A DNA stretch of 64,000 nucleotides from Paramagnetospirillum kuznetsovii (GCF_003284725.1 NZ_PGTO01000003.1:317139-381138), one strand, 5' to 3'; counted from the stretch's first letter, positions 1 to 10,630 are shown. Program-made: numbers and translations. The notes: generated by a model from the sequence alone, not told the origin.

Positions 1-812
1 AAATAGAGTTGGGAATAGCGGCTGTCCTGATAGCGGGCCAGACGCCGGACGCCTTCCTCGGCGGCGGCACGGGCGGGTTCGGGCAATTCGCCATGGGCAC
101 GCGCCACCAGCGCCAGGGCGGCCGGGGTTTCCGGTTGCGCCCGCTTGAAGGATGGCTGGGTCACGGCGGGGACGTCACCCCTGGCCGCCGCCAGTCCCGC
201 CTGGAAGCCGCGCAGATTACTGTCCACCGACTTGCCGGCGGCGCGGATGCCCGCTTCGAACACCTCGGGCGACATGGGCAGCACGCCGCTGCCCGCGATG
301 GCGCCCAGCAACACGGAATTGATCACACAGCCAGCGGCTTTGGCCACCGCTTCCATATCGAACAGAAGACGGGTCTTGGCCCCCGCCTCGATCACTCGCA
401 TCAGCTTTTCCGAATCGGCGCGGCCGTCGCCCATGGCGGTCTTTTCCGCCACCGCATAGACCCGATGGGTGGATGCGATCAGGCGGGTGCGGGCGGGATC
501 GCTATAGCCGCGCGCCACGGTACGGGCCGCTTCCATCAACTCGGTGGCGACCACCAGATCCACGTCACCCACCGAGGGCGCCAGGGCCAGCACCGGCCGC
601 TGGCCGCCCAACTGGGCCAGCGGCACCGGATAGATCTCCACATAATAGGTGGTGGCGCCGGTGCGCTGGGCGACGCCGGGGATGGAGGTGCTTTGCACCG
701 CGAAGCCTTCCGTGGTGGCGGCCTGGACCAGCCAGTCGGTCAGCACGCCGCCGCCCTCGCCACCCATGGCGGCGATCACGATGGAAATGGGGCGGGGTGA
801 AATGGGCTTCAT
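1..812 (-). CDS. iorB: Indolepyruvate:ferredoxin oxidoreductase beta subunit, partial (C-terminus off the left edge)
   Basis: The reading frame starts at an ATG whose first bases overlap the TGA stop of iorA (ATGA) and stays open to the window edge, giving about 270 residues. The N-terminus carries IAAMGGEGGGVLTDWL, typical of the gamma-type 2-oxoacid:ferredoxin oxidoreductase fold, followed by a PGVAQRTGATTYY segment. Together with IorA it would oxidatively decarboxylate aryl pyruvates (indolepyruvate, phenylpyruvate) to aryl-acetyl-CoA with reduction of ferredoxin. Translational coupling to iorA supports a two-subunit enzyme. Alphaproteobacterial IorB proteins are often about 500 residues, so roughly half may be missing here. 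The frame is open to the edge and shows no sign of decay. Confidence 0.85.
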   Translation of the reverse strand, partial: MKPISPRPISIVIAAMGGEGGGVLTDWLVQAATTEGFAVQSTSIPGVAQRTGATTYYVEIYPVPLAQLGGQRPVLALAPSVGDVDLVVATELMEAARTVARGYSDPARTRLIASTHRVYAVAEKTAMGDGRADSEKLMRVIEAGAKTRLLFDMEAVAKAAGCVINSVLLGAIAGSGVLPMSPEVFEAGIRAAGKSVDSNLRGFQAGLAAARGDVPAVTQPSFKRAQPETPAALALVARAHGELPEPARAAAEEGVRRLARYQDSRYSQLY

Positions 813-2947
813 GACACCGCCTCCGCCTGCAACCATCCCCGCAGCCGGTTGCGCCAGCCGTCCAGCCACAGATCGAACCGGCTGGGGTTCTGCACCACCT
901 CGGCCCGCCAGAACGACGGGCACAGCACGGCGGCATGGGCGACCTCGCCGCACAACCCGCAGCCGACGCAGGAATTGATCACCGCGGCGACGGGATCGTC
1001 GCGCAACGGGTCGGGGTTGGGCTTGATGGTCAGCGACGGGCAGCCCGACAGGCGGATGCAGGAATGGTCGCCGGAACAGACCTCGTCATCGACGCCGTAG
1101 CGCACCCGAATGACCCGTTCCCCCGCCTTCACCTTGGCGGCATCCTCGGACTTCACCCGGCGCTGGCGGGCCAACTGGCATTCGCCGTCGGCGATGATGA
1201 CCTTCAGCCCCTTCTCCGTCGTGGTCATGGCGTCCTTGATGACGCCCTTCATGGTGCCCACCGAATAGGAACGCACCGTCTTCAGCCACTTGACCCCCAT
1301 GACCTTCAGGGTGGCCTCGATGTTCATGGGCGTCTCGGCGCGGCGGCCCTCGGCGATGGTGGACGGCATGAACTGCTGGCCGGTGGCCGAGGTATAGCCG
1401 TTCTGCATGATGACCAGGATGCCGTCGCCGCGATTGAACAGGGTTCCCGCCACCCCGGTAATGGAGCCGTTGTGCCAGAAGCCGCCGTCTCCCATCACGC
1501 TGATGGGACGCCGCCCCAGATTGGGGCCGACGGCGGCGGCCGACGCCAGGCTCATGCCGAAGCCCAGGATGGAATTTCCCATGGAAAACGGCGGCAGGGT
1601 GCCGAAGGAATGGCAGCCGATATCGGCGCTGACATGGGTCGGCCCCACATCCTTCTGGGCCAGCTTGAGGGCGGAGAATACCGGGCGTTCCGGGCAGCCG
1701 GTGCAAAAGCCGGGCTGGCGGCCGGGCAGTTCGGCGTCCAGCAGGGCGGCGGCGGTCTGGCGATGATGCTTGAGCGCATCGGCGATCTTCCGGGCCGGAC
1801 CGGCATCGAAGCCCTGGGGAACCGCCTGTTCCACAAAGGCGGCCAAGCCCTCGACCATGACGTCCGAGGTGTATTCCCCCGCCTGGGGCAGGCAGTCCTT
1901 GCCGAACAGCTTGGTCTGCAGATCGGCCTTGCGCAGGATCTGGCCCAGCGCCTGCTCGATATAGTCCGGCGTTCCCTCTTCAACCATCAGCACGGCGCGC
2001 TTGGAGGCGCAGAACGCGGTCACCTCCTCGGGCACCAGCGGATAGGTGACGTTCAGGCAGTAGATGGGAATGCGGGTATTGCCCAGGGCATCGGCGAGAT
2101 CGAGGCGCATCAACGCCCGCATCAGGCTGTTGTACAAGCCGCCCTGGACCACGATGCCGATATCGGCAAGGTCGCCCGCGAACCACTCGTTGAGCTTGTG
2201 CTCGCGGATGAAGGCTTGGGCGGCGGGCATGCGCTCGGTCACCTTGGCGATCTCGTGGGCGAAGGTGCTGGGCGGATGGGACAGCTTGGCATAGTCGAAG
2301 GCGGCGGGCTTGCCCAAGGGGGCATTGCGCGAGAAAGCGGCGGCGCGGTTGTCCTTGGTCTCGAACTCGCCGGTGACGTGGCAGGCCTTGATGCGCAGGT
2401 CCAGCATGACCGGCGAATGGCTGGCCTCGGACAGCTCGAATCCCTTTTCCACCATATGGACGATGGCGGGCAGATGGGGGCGCGGGTCCAACAGCCAGAT
2501 GGAGGACTTCATGGCGAAGGCGTGGCTGCGTTCCTGGATGACGGAGGCGCCGTCGCCGTAATCCTCGCCGATGATGATCATGGCGCCGCCGATCACGCCG
2601 GGCGAAGCGAGGTTGGACAGGGCGTCGGAGGCGACGTTGGTGCCCACCACGCTCTTCCAGGTCACTGCGCCGCGAATGGGATAGGCGATGGAGGCGCCCA
2701 GCATGGCCGCCGCCGCCGCCTCGTTGGTGCAGGCCTCGATATGGATACCCAATTCGGACAGCAGATCCTCGGCATCCACCAGCACATCCATCAGATGAGA
2801 GACCGGCGCCCCCTGATAGCCGCCCACATAGGACACGCCCGATTGCAGCAAGGCCTTGGTGACGGCCAGGATGCCCTCGCCCCGGAAGGTCTCGCCCGCG
2901 CCCAGGCGCAGGGACTGGATCTCATGATGGAATGATCGTTCGGCCAA
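809..2947 (-). CDS. iorA: Indolepyruvate:ferredoxin oxidoreductase alpha subunit
   Basis: About 712 residues, the usual IorA size. An N-terminal pyrimidine-binding region (GGYQGAPVSHLMD) is followed by a thiamine-diphosphate region with GDGGFWHNG near residue 495. A C-terminal ferredoxin-like domain has SCVGCGLCGEV near residue 670 and further cysteines for two [4Fe-4S] clusters. I place the start at a TTG (2947) because AAAAAAGGAG lies six bases upstream; the more upstream ATG at 2989 would add a non-homologous basic leader. The enzyme makes aryl-acetyl-CoA from aryl pyruvates. It is the sixth gene of the run boxC-boxB-boxA-thioesterase-paaG-like-iorA-iorB, with a 68-bp gap to the upstream gene, so it may share that transcript or have its own promoter. 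Confidence 0.9.
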   Translation of the reverse strand: MAERSFHHEIQSLRLGAGETFRGEGILAVTKALLQSGVSYVGGYQGAPVSHLMDVLVDAEDLLSELGIHIEACTNEAAAAAMLGASIAYPIRGAVTWKSVVGTNVASDALSNLASPGVIGGAMIIIGEDYGDGASVIQERSHAFAMKSSIWLLDPRPHLPAIVHMVEKGFELSEASHSPVMLDLRIKACHVTGEFETKDNRAAAFSRNAPLGKPAAFDYAKLSHPPSTFAHEIAKVTERMPAAQAFIREHKLNEWFAGDLADIGIVVQGGLYNSLMRALMRLDLADALGNTRIPIYCLNVTYPLVPEEVTAFCASKRAVLMVEEGTPDYIEQALGQILRKADLQTKLFGKDCLPQAGEYTSDVMVEGLAAFVEQAVPQGFDAGPARKIADALKHHRQTAAALLDAELPGRQPGFCTGCPERPVFSALKLAQKDVGPTHVSADIGCHSFGTLPPFSMGNSILGFGMSLASAAAVGPNLGRRPISVMGDGGFWHNGSITGVAGTLFNRGDGILVIMQNGYTSATGQQFMPSTIAEGRRAETPMNIEATLKVMGVKWLKTVRSYSVGTMKGVIKDAMTTTEKGLKVIIADGECQLARQRRVKSEDAAKVKAGERVIRVRYGVDDEVCSGDHSCIRLSGCPSLTIKPNPDPLRDDPVAAVINSCVGCGLCGEVAHAAVLCPSFWRAEVVQNPSRFDLWLDGWRNRLRGWLQAEAVS

Positions 2948-3015
2948 TTTCGGCTCCTTTTTTCGCCGGCGATACGCCCGTGTTCCCAATCATGTGGGAA
3001 CACGCTCCCATAAAA

Positions 3016-3801
3016 TCACCTACCCTCGAATTTGGGCACCCGCTTTTCCATGAAGGCGGCAACGCCTTCGCGGTAATCCTTGGTGCGTCCGGCCTGGGCC
3101 TGAAGATCGCGTTCCAGGTCAAGCTGGGCGTCCAGGGAATGAGCCGCCGACGCCGCCAGGGCCTTCTTGGTCAGCGCCAATCCCCGGGTGGGCTGGGCCG
3201 CGAGGTGACGCGCCATATCATGGACCGTGGTCATCAGGTCGTCGTCACCGACGCATTTCCAGATCATGCCCCAGGCCTCGGCCTGTTCCGCCGAGACCTT
3301 GTCGCCCAGCATCTGCAAGGCGGTGGCCCGCGCCATGCCCACCAGATGCGGCAGCGTCCAGGTGCCCCCCGAATCGGGGATCAGCCCCACCTTGCAGAAG
3401 CTTTGCACGAAGCTGGCCGAGCGCGCCGCGACGACGATGTCGCAGGCCAGCGCCAGATTGGCCCCGGCCCCGGCGGCGATGCCGTTGACCGCGCAGATCA
3501 CCGGCATCTCAAGGCTTTTCAGCGCCCGGATCAGCGGATTATAGCGGGCATCCAGCGAGGCGCCCAGATCCGGCGGCGGCGCGCCGGGCGCGCGCACCCG
3601 GTCGGCCAGATCCTGCCCGGCGCAAAAGCCCTTGCCCGCCCCCGTCAGCACAAGGCAGCGGGTGCCGTCCGTCGCCGCCGTGGCGATGGCGGCGCGGACC
3701 TCGTCATGCATGGGGCCGTTGAAGCAATTGAGCTTGTCGGGGCGGTTGAGGGTGATGGTGGTCACCCCCTCGGCCCTGTGGACAAGGATGGTTTCGGTCA
3801 T
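3016..3801 (-). CDS. PaaG-like enoyl-CoA hydratase/isomerase
   Basis: 261 residues of the crotonase family, with the oxyanion-hole segments GAGKGFCAGQDL (near residue 60) and VNGIAAGAGANLALACD (near 100). The wording closely resembles PaaG, which handles ring 1,2-epoxyphenylacetyl-CoA and also isomerises 3,4-dehydroadipyl-CoA to 2,3-dehydroadipyl-CoA. In this operon the second role fits, because oxidation of the BoxC product gives 3,4-dehydroadipyl-CoA, which needs that shift before beta-oxidation. The start is the ATG at 3801 overlapping the TGA of the thioesterase gene (ATGA). A longer frame upstream is only the shadow of that gene. The exact substrate is inferred from context. Confidence 0.85.
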   Translation of the reverse strand: MTETILVHRAEGVTTITLNRPDKLNCFNGPMHDEVRAAIATAATDGTRCLVLTGAGKGFCAGQDLADRVRAPGAPPPDLGASLDARYNPLIRALKSLEMPVICAVNGIAAGAGANLALACDIVVAARSASFVQSFCKVGLIPDSGGTWTLPHLVGMARATALQMLGDKVSAEQAEAWGMIWKCVGDDDLMTTVHDMARHLAAQPTRGLALTKKALAASAAHSLDAQLDLERDLQAQAGRTKDYREGVAAFMEKRVPKFEGR

Positions 3802-4262
3802 GACGCCACTTTCAGGCAGGCCGTCCGATAGGCTTCCAGGCGAGCGCGCATCAGTTCGGGCATGGGGACCGCCTTTTCCGCTTCCTGATCGGCGACGACG
3901 CAGACGAAGCGGGTCTCGAAGCAGATGGGGCCGTCGTGACGCCGCCCGATGGTGTGGAAGTGCAGCGACGAGCCGCCGATCTTGTCCACCAGCACCTCGA
4001 TGATGACGCGGTCGCCTGGGCGCAGCGGCGCCTTCATCTCCATCTCCACCTTGACGAAGGGGGTGCCAAAGCCGTGGACGCGGTTCATGTGGTACCAGTC
4101 GAAGCCGATGACGTCGCACATGAAGATTTCCAGCGCCTCCATGGCGTATTCCAGGAAACGCGGCGTATAGACGATGCGCGCCGCGTCGGAATCGCCGAAA
4201 TGGACGCGGCGTTCGTGGCTGAACCTCATTTTCGGCAGACCCAGTTCAGTAGGTTTCGACAT
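3798..4262 (-). CDS. Hotdog-fold acyl-CoA thioesterase (4-hydroxybenzoyl-CoA thioesterase family)
   Basis: 154 residues with the family signature [18 protein letters not shown] near residues 22-39; the second aspartate matches the catalytic Asp of 4-hydroxybenzoyl-CoA thioesterases. The start at 4262 overlaps the end of boxA by 17 bases; an internal ATG encoding MRFSHERR, 12 residues in, is an alternative. The stop overlaps the next gene by four bases, so translation is probably coupled on both sides. Thioesterases accompany benzoyl-CoA pathways and are thought to rescue CoA from dead-end aryl-CoA esters. The actual substrate cannot be read from the sequence. Confidence 0.85.
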   Translation of the reverse strand: MSKPTELGLPKMRFSHERRVHFGDSDAARIVYTPRFLEYAMEALEIFMCDVIGFDWYHMNRVHGFGTPFVKVEMEMKAPLRPGDRVIIEVLVDKIGGSSLHFHTIGRRHDGPICFETRFVCVVADQEAEKAVPMPELMRARLEAYRTACLKVAS

Positions 4263-5421
4263 GATACCGCCCTTCGGCGCGCAGGGTGGCGCGCAAGCTT
4301 GCCCAATCCATGCCGTTCAGGCGGCAGATATCGGCGAAGGCCTCGTCGCAGCCCTGCTCCATGCCCTTCAGGCCGCAGATATAGATATGGGTCTTGCCAT
4401 GGGGCAGCAGCGGCACCAGATCGGCGGCACGCTCGCGGAGCTTGTCCTGCACATACTGCTTGGGCTTGTCGGGCAGGCGCGAGAAGGCGAGGTTCACGTC
4501 GATCAGGCTTTTCGGCAGCTTCATCAGCGGACCGAAATAGGGCAGTTCCGACGGCGTGCGAGACCCGAAGAACAGCATCAGCTTGCCCGAGGCGTCGGCG
4601 GCATTGCGGCGGCGGCGCTCGGTGAAGGCGCGGAACGGCGCCGCCCCGGTGCCGGTGCAGATCATCACGATATTGGCCTCGGGATCGTCGGGCATCAGGA
4701 AGGCGTCGCCGAACGGCCCCGCCACCTGGACTTCGTCATCCTTTTTCAGGTCGCAGACATAGTTGGAGCCGATGCCGCCGGAAACGCGCTTCACGGTCAG
4801 GGCCAGATTGTTGTAGCCGCTGCGCTCGCCCTCCCGTGGGCTGGCGACGGAATAGAGGCGGATATTATAAGGACGCCCCTTGTCGTCGGTGCCGGGCGGA
4901 ATGAGTCCGATGCTCTGGCCTTCCAGAAAGGGAAAGGCATTGGCGCCGAAGTCGAGCACCACGTGATGGATATCGGACTCGGCGCCCTCGGCGGTGATGC
5001 GCATATTACCGGCGACCCGGGCGGTGACCGGCGCTTCGCGCGAATAGATGTTGGTATAGGGCTGCGCCGCGCTGGCGGGAGCCGGAACGCGGCCGCCGGT
5101 CGCCGTGGTGGCGGCGTCCAGCAGGGTGGTGACCTCGGCCGGGGTCTCGATGATGGTGGCGCCCAGGGCGGGATGGGATTCGGGCAGCTCCTCCCAGCCG
5201 AACTGCTCGTCGAGGGTCCAGGGCGCATCGGTCAGCAGCCAGTTGTCGATGGCGCCGGTGGGGCACGGCGAGACGCAGGTGCGGCAGCCGGTGCATTTTT
5301 CGTAGGACACCACGTAATTATTGGAATCGTGCGTGATGGCGTCGACCGGGCAGGCTTCCTGACAGGTGTTGCAGCGGATGCAGACCACCGGGTCGATCAA
5401 ATGCTGACGTCTGAGTTCCAT
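4246..5421 (-). CDS. boxA: Benzoyl-CoA 2,3-epoxidase reductase subunit BoxA
   Basis: 391 residues. Two N-terminal [4Fe-4S] ferredoxin motifs ([12 protein letters not shown] near residue 14 and [12 protein letters not shown] near 43) are followed by a ferredoxin-NADP reductase-like module with the flavin motif RLYSVAS near residue 200 and the nucleotide-binding [10 protein letters not shown] near 265. BoxA passes electrons from NADPH to the oxygenase BoxB. I chose the ATG at 5421 because it begins the conserved [11 protein letters not shown] and has GGGAAGG upstream; the longer open frame is out-of-frame boxB sequence. A 71-bp gap containing a palindromic repeat separates it from boxB. Confidence 0.95.
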   Translation of the reverse strand: MELRRQHLIDPVVCIRCNTCQEACPVDAITHDSNNYVVSYEKCTGCRTCVSPCPTGAIDNWLLTDAPWTLDEQFGWEELPESHPALGATIIETPAEVTTLLDAATTATGGRVPAPASAAQPYTNIYSREAPVTARVAGNMRITAEGAESDIHHVVLDFGANAFPFLEGQSIGLIPPGTDDKGRPYNIRLYSVASPREGERSGYNNLALTVKRVSGGIGSNYVCDLKKDDEVQVAGPFGDAFLMPDDPEANIVMICTGTGAAPFRAFTERRRRNAADASGKLMLFFGSRTPSELPYFGPLMKLPKSLIDVNLAFSRLPDKPKQYVQDKLRERAADLVPLLPHGKTHIYICGLKGMEQGCDEAFADICRLNGMDWASLRATLRAEGRYHVETY

Positions 5422-5440
5422 GGCCGCCTTCCCTTGTTGC

Positions 5441-5480
5441 CCCCTCACCCCATCCCTCTCCCGCAAGGGGAGAGGGGGGG
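5441..5480. repeat. G/C-skewed palindromic repeat (family B), boxB-boxA gap
   Basis: CCCTCTCCC and GGGGAGAGGG face each other around a short loop, preceded by CCCCTCACCCCATC. Related copies occur at 50643-50730 and 55953-56019. It fills most of the boxB-boxA spacer and could form a hairpin in the mRNA. Confidence 0.8.
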
Positions 5481-5492
5481 AGAGCTTGGTTC

Positions 5493-6914
<1,422 letters not shown>

Positions 6915-6919
6915 TTGAA

Positions 6920-8569
6920 CTACACCCTTTCTTGATTGTAGGCGGCACGCTTGCCGGTGCCGTAAAGCTTGAGCGCGCCGTTCTCGCCGACGGCGTTGGG
7001 GCGCTGGAAGATCCAGTTCTGCCACGCGGTCAAACGGCCGAAGATCTTGGTCTCCATGGTCTCGGGACCGGCGAAGCGCAGATTGGCTTCCATGCCGGTC
7101 AGCGAGTCCGGCGAGAAGGCGGCCCGCTCCTCGATGACGAGGCGGATTTCGTCGTCCCAGTCGATGTCGTCGGGGGTGGCGGTGACCAGACCCAGTTCGG
7201 CCACGGCGGCCGCGTCGAGATCCTTGCCGATGGTATCCTTGGCCTTGCCCACCGAGTCGGGCTCGCCCAGGAAGCGGGTGGCGATGCGAGAGATGCCGTT
7301 GCCCATGGGCAGGCCGTCGAAGTTGAGCGCCGACAGACGGATCTTGGCGGCCGGCAGGTCGCTGTCCTCGAAGGTGCCGTCCAGCATGTAGGAACGGTCC
7401 ACCGCGAACAGGATTTCGGCGATGAAGCCGCCGAAGCAGGAGCCCGGCTCCACCAGTGCGAACAGGGTGCGGCTGGTGACGTCGAGGCGCTTGCAGGTGC
7501 GCTTCCAGTACAGCAGGACTTCGCGCACCAGCCAGTCACCGGCATGCTTTTGCAGGACGGCGTCGTAGCCCGCCACCAGATCCATGTCGCCCTGGCTGCG
7601 GATGACCCAGGACGCCACGGTGGTCTCGTTGGCGCGCAGATGAAGGATGGCGTCGTCCAACTCGCGGGCCAGGGCCAGCGGATAGAAGTCCACCCCCTGG
7701 GCGTGGATGGCGGCCAGATCACTCGGCGCGGCGGCACTCGGCCCCTTGACGGTGATATGGGCGGTGCGGGTGTCGCGGTCGAAGGTGATCTCGAGATGGG
7801 GATAGGTGACGGCGGTGTCGGAGATGGTCCGCGCCGGATGGGTCAACACCACGCCCTTGCTATTGGTCGGACGATCCGAAGTGGCGGCCATGGCCTCGGC
7901 CCGCTTCCTGACGGCGTCCTTGAAGGCCGAGGACGGGATCACCTCGTCCACCAGACGCCATTCCACGGCGCGCTTGCCCTTCACGCCTTCCTCGATGGAG
8001 CAGAAGATGTCGGCCAGATCGCGGCGCACCTTGCGCTTGTCCACCACGCGGGTCAGGCCGCCGGTACCGGGCAGCACGGCTAGCAGCGGCACTTCCGGCA
8101 GCGAGACCGCTGTGTTGCCGTCATCGACCATCATGATGTAGTCGGTGGCCAGGGCCAGTTCGTAGCCGCCGCCGGCAGCGGTGCCGGTCACGGCGCAGAG
8201 GTACTTCTGCTTCGAATTGTCCGACGCATCCTCGATGGAATTGCGGGTCTCGTTGGTGAACTTGCAGAAGTTGACCTTATGGCCATGACTGGACACGCCC
8301 AGCATCTTGATATTGGCGCCCGCGCAGAAGATCTTCGGATTGGCCGAGGCCATCACCACGGTGCGCACCTCGGGATGTTCGAAGCGCAGCCGCTGGACGG
8401 CGTCGTACAACTCGATATCCACGCCCAGGTCGTAGGAGTTCATCTTCAACTCATAGCCGGGAGCCAGGGTGGAGGTGGGGTCCACATCCATGGTGAGCGT
8501 CGCGACGGCGCCGTCGAAGGCAAGCTTCCAGTGGCGGTAGCGATCGGGAGAGGTTTGAAAATCGATCAT
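6920..8569 (-). CDS. boxC: 2,3-epoxybenzoyl-CoA dihydrolase (benzoyl-CoA-dihydrodiol lyase) BoxC
   Basis: 549 residues made of two crotonase-type halves, with KIFCAGANIKMLG near residue 80 and GTAAGGGYELALATD near 130. BoxC hydrolytically opens the epoxide ring to 3,4-dehydroadipyl-CoA semialdehyde plus formate. It is the first gene of the box operon and has a perfect TGCA-N6-TGCA palindrome starting 29 bases upstream of its ATG (8599-8612). The formate it releases has a matching dehydrogenase at 52173-56386 under an identical palindrome. Confidence 0.96.
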   Translation of the reverse strand: MIDFQTSPDRYRHWKLAFDGAVATLTMDVDPTSTLAPGYELKMNSYDLGVDIELYDAVQRLRFEHPEVRTVVMASANPKIFCAGANIKMLGVSSHGHKVNFCKFTNETRNSIEDASDNSKQKYLCAVTGTAAGGGYELALATDYIMMVDDGNTAVSLPEVPLLAVLPGTGGLTRVVDKRKVRRDLADIFCSIEEGVKGKRAVEWRLVDEVIPSSAFKDAVRKRAEAMAATSDRPTNSKGVVLTHPARTISDTAVTYPHLEITFDRDTRTAHITVKGPSAAAPSDLAAIHAQGVDFYPLALARELDDAILHLRANETTVASWVIRSQGDMDLVAGYDAVLQKHAGDWLVREVLLYWKRTCKRLDVTSRTLFALVEPGSCFGGFIAEILFAVDRSYMLDGTFEDSDLPAAKIRLSALNFDGLPMGNGISRIATRFLGEPDSVGKAKDTIGKDLDAAAVAELGLVTATPDDIDWDDEIRLVIEERAAFSPDSLTGMEANLRFAGPETMETKIFGRLTAWQNWIFQRPNAVGENGALKLYGTGKRAAYNQERV

Positions 8570-8598
8570 GGGCTGAGCGCCTTGTTGGGGTGACTTTC

Positions 8599-8612
8599 TG
8601 CACTATAGTGCA
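8599..8612. promoter_or_regulatory. BoxR-type operator in front of boxC
   Basis: TGCACTATAGTGCA is a perfect 14-bp palindrome of the TGCA-N6-TGCA form. From memory, TGCA half-sites are the core of the operators described for the BoxR/BzdR family. Its centre contains TATAGT, a plausible -10 hexamer for boxC, with TTTTCA about 17 bases upstream on the minus strand. Bound repressor would therefore cover the promoter. The same 14 bases recur at 56394-56407. A further TGCA half-site lies at 8651-8654. Confidence 0.75.
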
Positions 8613-8835
8613 TGTTTGCGGGTTTGAAAAGTTCTAAATGCGCATTTCAGTGCATGATTGCGTATTTAGCCGCACTAAAGGTCCAGGCGGGGGCGCGGCA
8701 GACGTGCGTCCCTCACTTTTCCGTCATGGCCGGGCTTGTCCCACGCTGTCCGGTTTAAATTGGCCTGGTTTCATCGAGCGCCTGAGTCTGCCTGTATTTG
8801 AAGCCGTCACCTTCGGTATGGGACTCGAAAGCCGA

Positions 8836-9041
8836 TTGACCACCAAGACACCAAGAGGACGACACGGTTTTTGGCCTTCCGTCATGCCCGTGCTTATCCA
8901 CGCCCATCCGTCTGGATTATCGGCTCAAAAGACTTTCAAGCGGAACCGCGTGGGTGGCCGGGACACGCCCGGCCATGACGAGCGAGTGAGGCTTGGCCAT
9001 TTGCTCCGCTCTCTTGGTGGCCTTGGTGTCTTGGTGGTCAA
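8836..9041. repeat. 20-bp inverted repeat pair, arms 8836-8855 and 9022-9041
   Basis: TTGACCACCAAGACACCAAG on the left and its exact reverse complement on the right enclose 166 bases that contain another palindromic repeat (GGCCGGGACACGCCCGGCC near 8957). This resembles a small nested palindromic element. No coding sequence is seen inside. Confidence 0.8.
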
Positions 9042-9130
9042 TACCCTCGGCAGCCAACGGATCGTGTCGCCGAATTTGAGCCGGACAGCCATGGGTCAAG
9101 CCCACGCATGACGGATCAAGGAAAATCCCA

Positions 9131-9166
9131 CACAAAACAAAACGGCCGCCCCAAGGGACGGCCGTT
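9131..9166 (-). terminator. Rho-independent terminator of the phasin gene
   Basis: Read on the minus strand, AACGGCCGTCCC-TTGG-GGCGGCCGTT forms a strong stem-loop followed by TTGTTTTGTG. It sits about 30 bases after the phasin stop and would insulate phasin transcription from the box promoter region. Confidence 0.85.
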
Positions 9167-9196
9167 CGTTCGTTCACTCGAAATGCGGTAAGAAGA

Positions 9197-9634
9197 TTAC
9201 TTCTTGCCGGCCTTCTTGAACAGCTCACGGGCCTCGTCGAGGCTCTGGGTGAAGCGCTTGTTCAGCAGGTCGAAAGCCTCGGAGTTCGCCTTGGCGATCA
9301 TCTCGGACAGCTCGCGGGCATTGCCGAGGGCCTTCTCGAAGGCGTCCTTGGCATACTCGGCCTGCTTGGCGGCCATGTCCTGGGGGGAGCCGGGCTCGGC
9401 GAAGTCCTTGGAGACCTGGGCGACTTCGTCCATGGTCTGACGCAGGATCTCGACCTGACGCTTCACGACGTTCTGCAGGCCCTCGAAGGCCAGCTTGTTC
9501 GCCTGGGTCAAGGCTTCGATGTTCTTGCGCTGATTGGCGACGATGGTCTCGACGTCCACGCCGGGAACCTTGAAGTCACCGAGATACTTGCTCACGTCGA
9601 AATCGAAAAACTGTTCAGTCTGCTTGGCGGCCAT
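9197..9634 (-). CDS. Phasin family protein (polyhydroxyalkanoate granule-associated)
   Basis: 145 residues, nearly all helical and amphipathic, with no cysteine. The N-terminal FFDFDVSKYLGDFKVPGVD, then KNIEALTQANKLAFEG and a lysine-rich C-terminus (LFKKAGKK), are typical of phasin_2 proteins that coat PHA granules. The start at the ATG for MAAKQTEQFF has GGAG about eleven bases upstream; the open frame extends further without similarity. It is monocistronic, with its own terminator. Confidence 0.88.
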   Translation of the reverse strand: MAAKQTEQFFDFDVSKYLGDFKVPGVDVETIVANQRKNIEALTQANKLAFEGLQNVVKRQVEILRQTMDEVAQVSKDFAEPGSPQDMAAKQAEYAKDAFEKALGNARELSEMIAKANSEAFDLLNKRFTQSLDEARELFKKAGKK

Positions 9635-9757
9635 GGTGGCGTCTCCAACCGAGAGGGGCATTGTGCGGTGCAGCGAACATAATCTCGCAAGTGCGAAGGA
9701 GTCAATCAGACTCAAGCACCGTCATAAAAATTATACTAACGATGCATATATATACTG

Positions 9758-10546
9758 CTAGCCCGCAAGTTCCCTGCCGCGCCGGGTGGCGGCGGCGACA
9801 GCTTGGCCCATAAGCGCGGGAAGCCCGTTATTGTCGGCCATCAGTACCGCCAGGGCGGCGGCGGTGGTGCCGCCCGGACTGGTCACGTTCTTGCGCAATT
9901 GTTCCGCGCTCTCAGAGGACTGACGCAGCAGTTCCCCAGCGCCCGCGACAGTAGAGCGGGCAAGACGCACCGCCAGATCGTCCGGCAGCCCCTGGGCGCG
10001 CCCAGCCGCCGCCATGGCTTCGGCCAGCAGGAACAGATAGGCGGGCCCCGAGCCGGAGACAGCGGTGACCGCGTCCATCAGCGACTCGTCTTCGACCCAG
10101 CCGACCTCGCCCACCGATTCCAGCAGGGACTGGCACAGAGCCCGCTGGTCCGCGCTCACCCCCGGTCCGGCGCAGCACACGGTGATGCCGCGGCGCACCG
10201 CCGCCGGAGTATTGGGCATGGCGCGGATGAGGTCCGCGTCGGCCCCGAGATGGGTGCGAAAGAAAGCGATGGGCTTGCCCGCCGCGATGGACAGGAAAAC
10301 CGCCGCGCCGAAGCGGGCATAGGGCGGCAGCGCCTCGGCCATGACCTGCGGCTTGACCGCAAGGACCACCACGTCGGGCGCGAAATCCGGCGCAATGTCG
10401 CATGGAGAAGCGACGACGGCGACGCCCAGGCTGGGCAGCGAGGGTTCCACCACCACCACGTCGGACGCCGTGATGCCCTGGTCGAGCCAACCCGACAACA
10501 TGGCCGAGCCCATTTTGCCGCAGCCCACCAGCAAGATCTTGGTCAT
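9758..10546 (-). CDS. proC: Pyrroline-5-carboxylate reductase
   Basis: 262 residues with an N-terminal Rossmann motif (LVGCGKMGSAMLSGW), AMPNTPAAVRRG near residue 118, and the C-terminal signature around TAVSGSGPAYLFLLAEAM and TSPGGTTAAAL. It catalyses the last step of proline synthesis using NAD(P)H. I start it at ATG 10546, where GGAG lies upstream, rather than the more distal ATG at 10591. Confidence 0.95.
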   Translation of the reverse strand: MTKILLVGCGKMGSAMLSGWLDQGITASDVVVVEPSLPSLGVAVVASPCDIAPDFAPDVVVLAVKPQVMAEALPPYARFGAAVFLSIAAGKPIAFFRTHLGADADLIRAMPNTPAAVRRGITVCCAGPGVSADQRALCQSLLESVGEVGWVEDESLMDAVTAVSGSGPAYLFLLAEAMAAAGRAQGLPDDLAVRLARSTVAGAGELLRQSSESAEQLRKNVTSPGGTTAAALAVLMADNNGLPALMGQAVAAATRRGRELAG

Positions 10547-10608
10547 GAGACGCTCCACGGGGAATGACGCACGGCGACAGAGTAATTTCAACCGCCGTTC
10601 CCAGGCAA

Positions 10609-10630
10609 GCGGGCGAGACGCCCGCGCTCC
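10609..10630. repeat. Family A dispersed repeat
   Basis: GCGGGCGAGACGCCCGCGCTCC is a one-base variant of the 22-bp palindromic unit found at many places in this window (see 19297, 30750, 30784, 54520, 58673, 58713, 59405, 59445). It lies in the gap between the YbjN-like gene and proC. A looser second arm follows at about 10640-10665. Confidence 0.8.

Larger units (their letters stand above)
8570..9130. other. Non-coding region upstream of the box operon, rich in palindromic repeats
   Basis: No convincing gene is seen here. Apart from the operator, the stretch holds repeated variants of CCGTCATGGCCGGGCTTGTCCC (near 8720, 8880, 8955 in inverted form, and 9085). It also holds a pair of 20-bp inverted repeats at 8836-8855 and 9022-9041. 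A plus-strand open frame at 8638-9111 crosses all of these repeats and has no recognisable protein features. Confidence 0.65.

Noticed and set aside
935..2935. A 666-codon plus-strand open frame opposite iorA
   Set aside because: It is the antisense shadow of a high-GC gene; the composition is low-complexity Gly/His/Gln/Asp and there is no family resemblance, while the minus strand encodes a recognisable enzyme. The same applies to long frames opposite boxB, boxC, the hybrid kinase, rpsA, nirS and aroA.
8638..9111. A 157-codon plus-strand open frame upstream of the box operon
   Set aside because: It runs across the inverted repeats and palindromic elements and has no protein-like features; it is better explained as non-coding repeat DNA.
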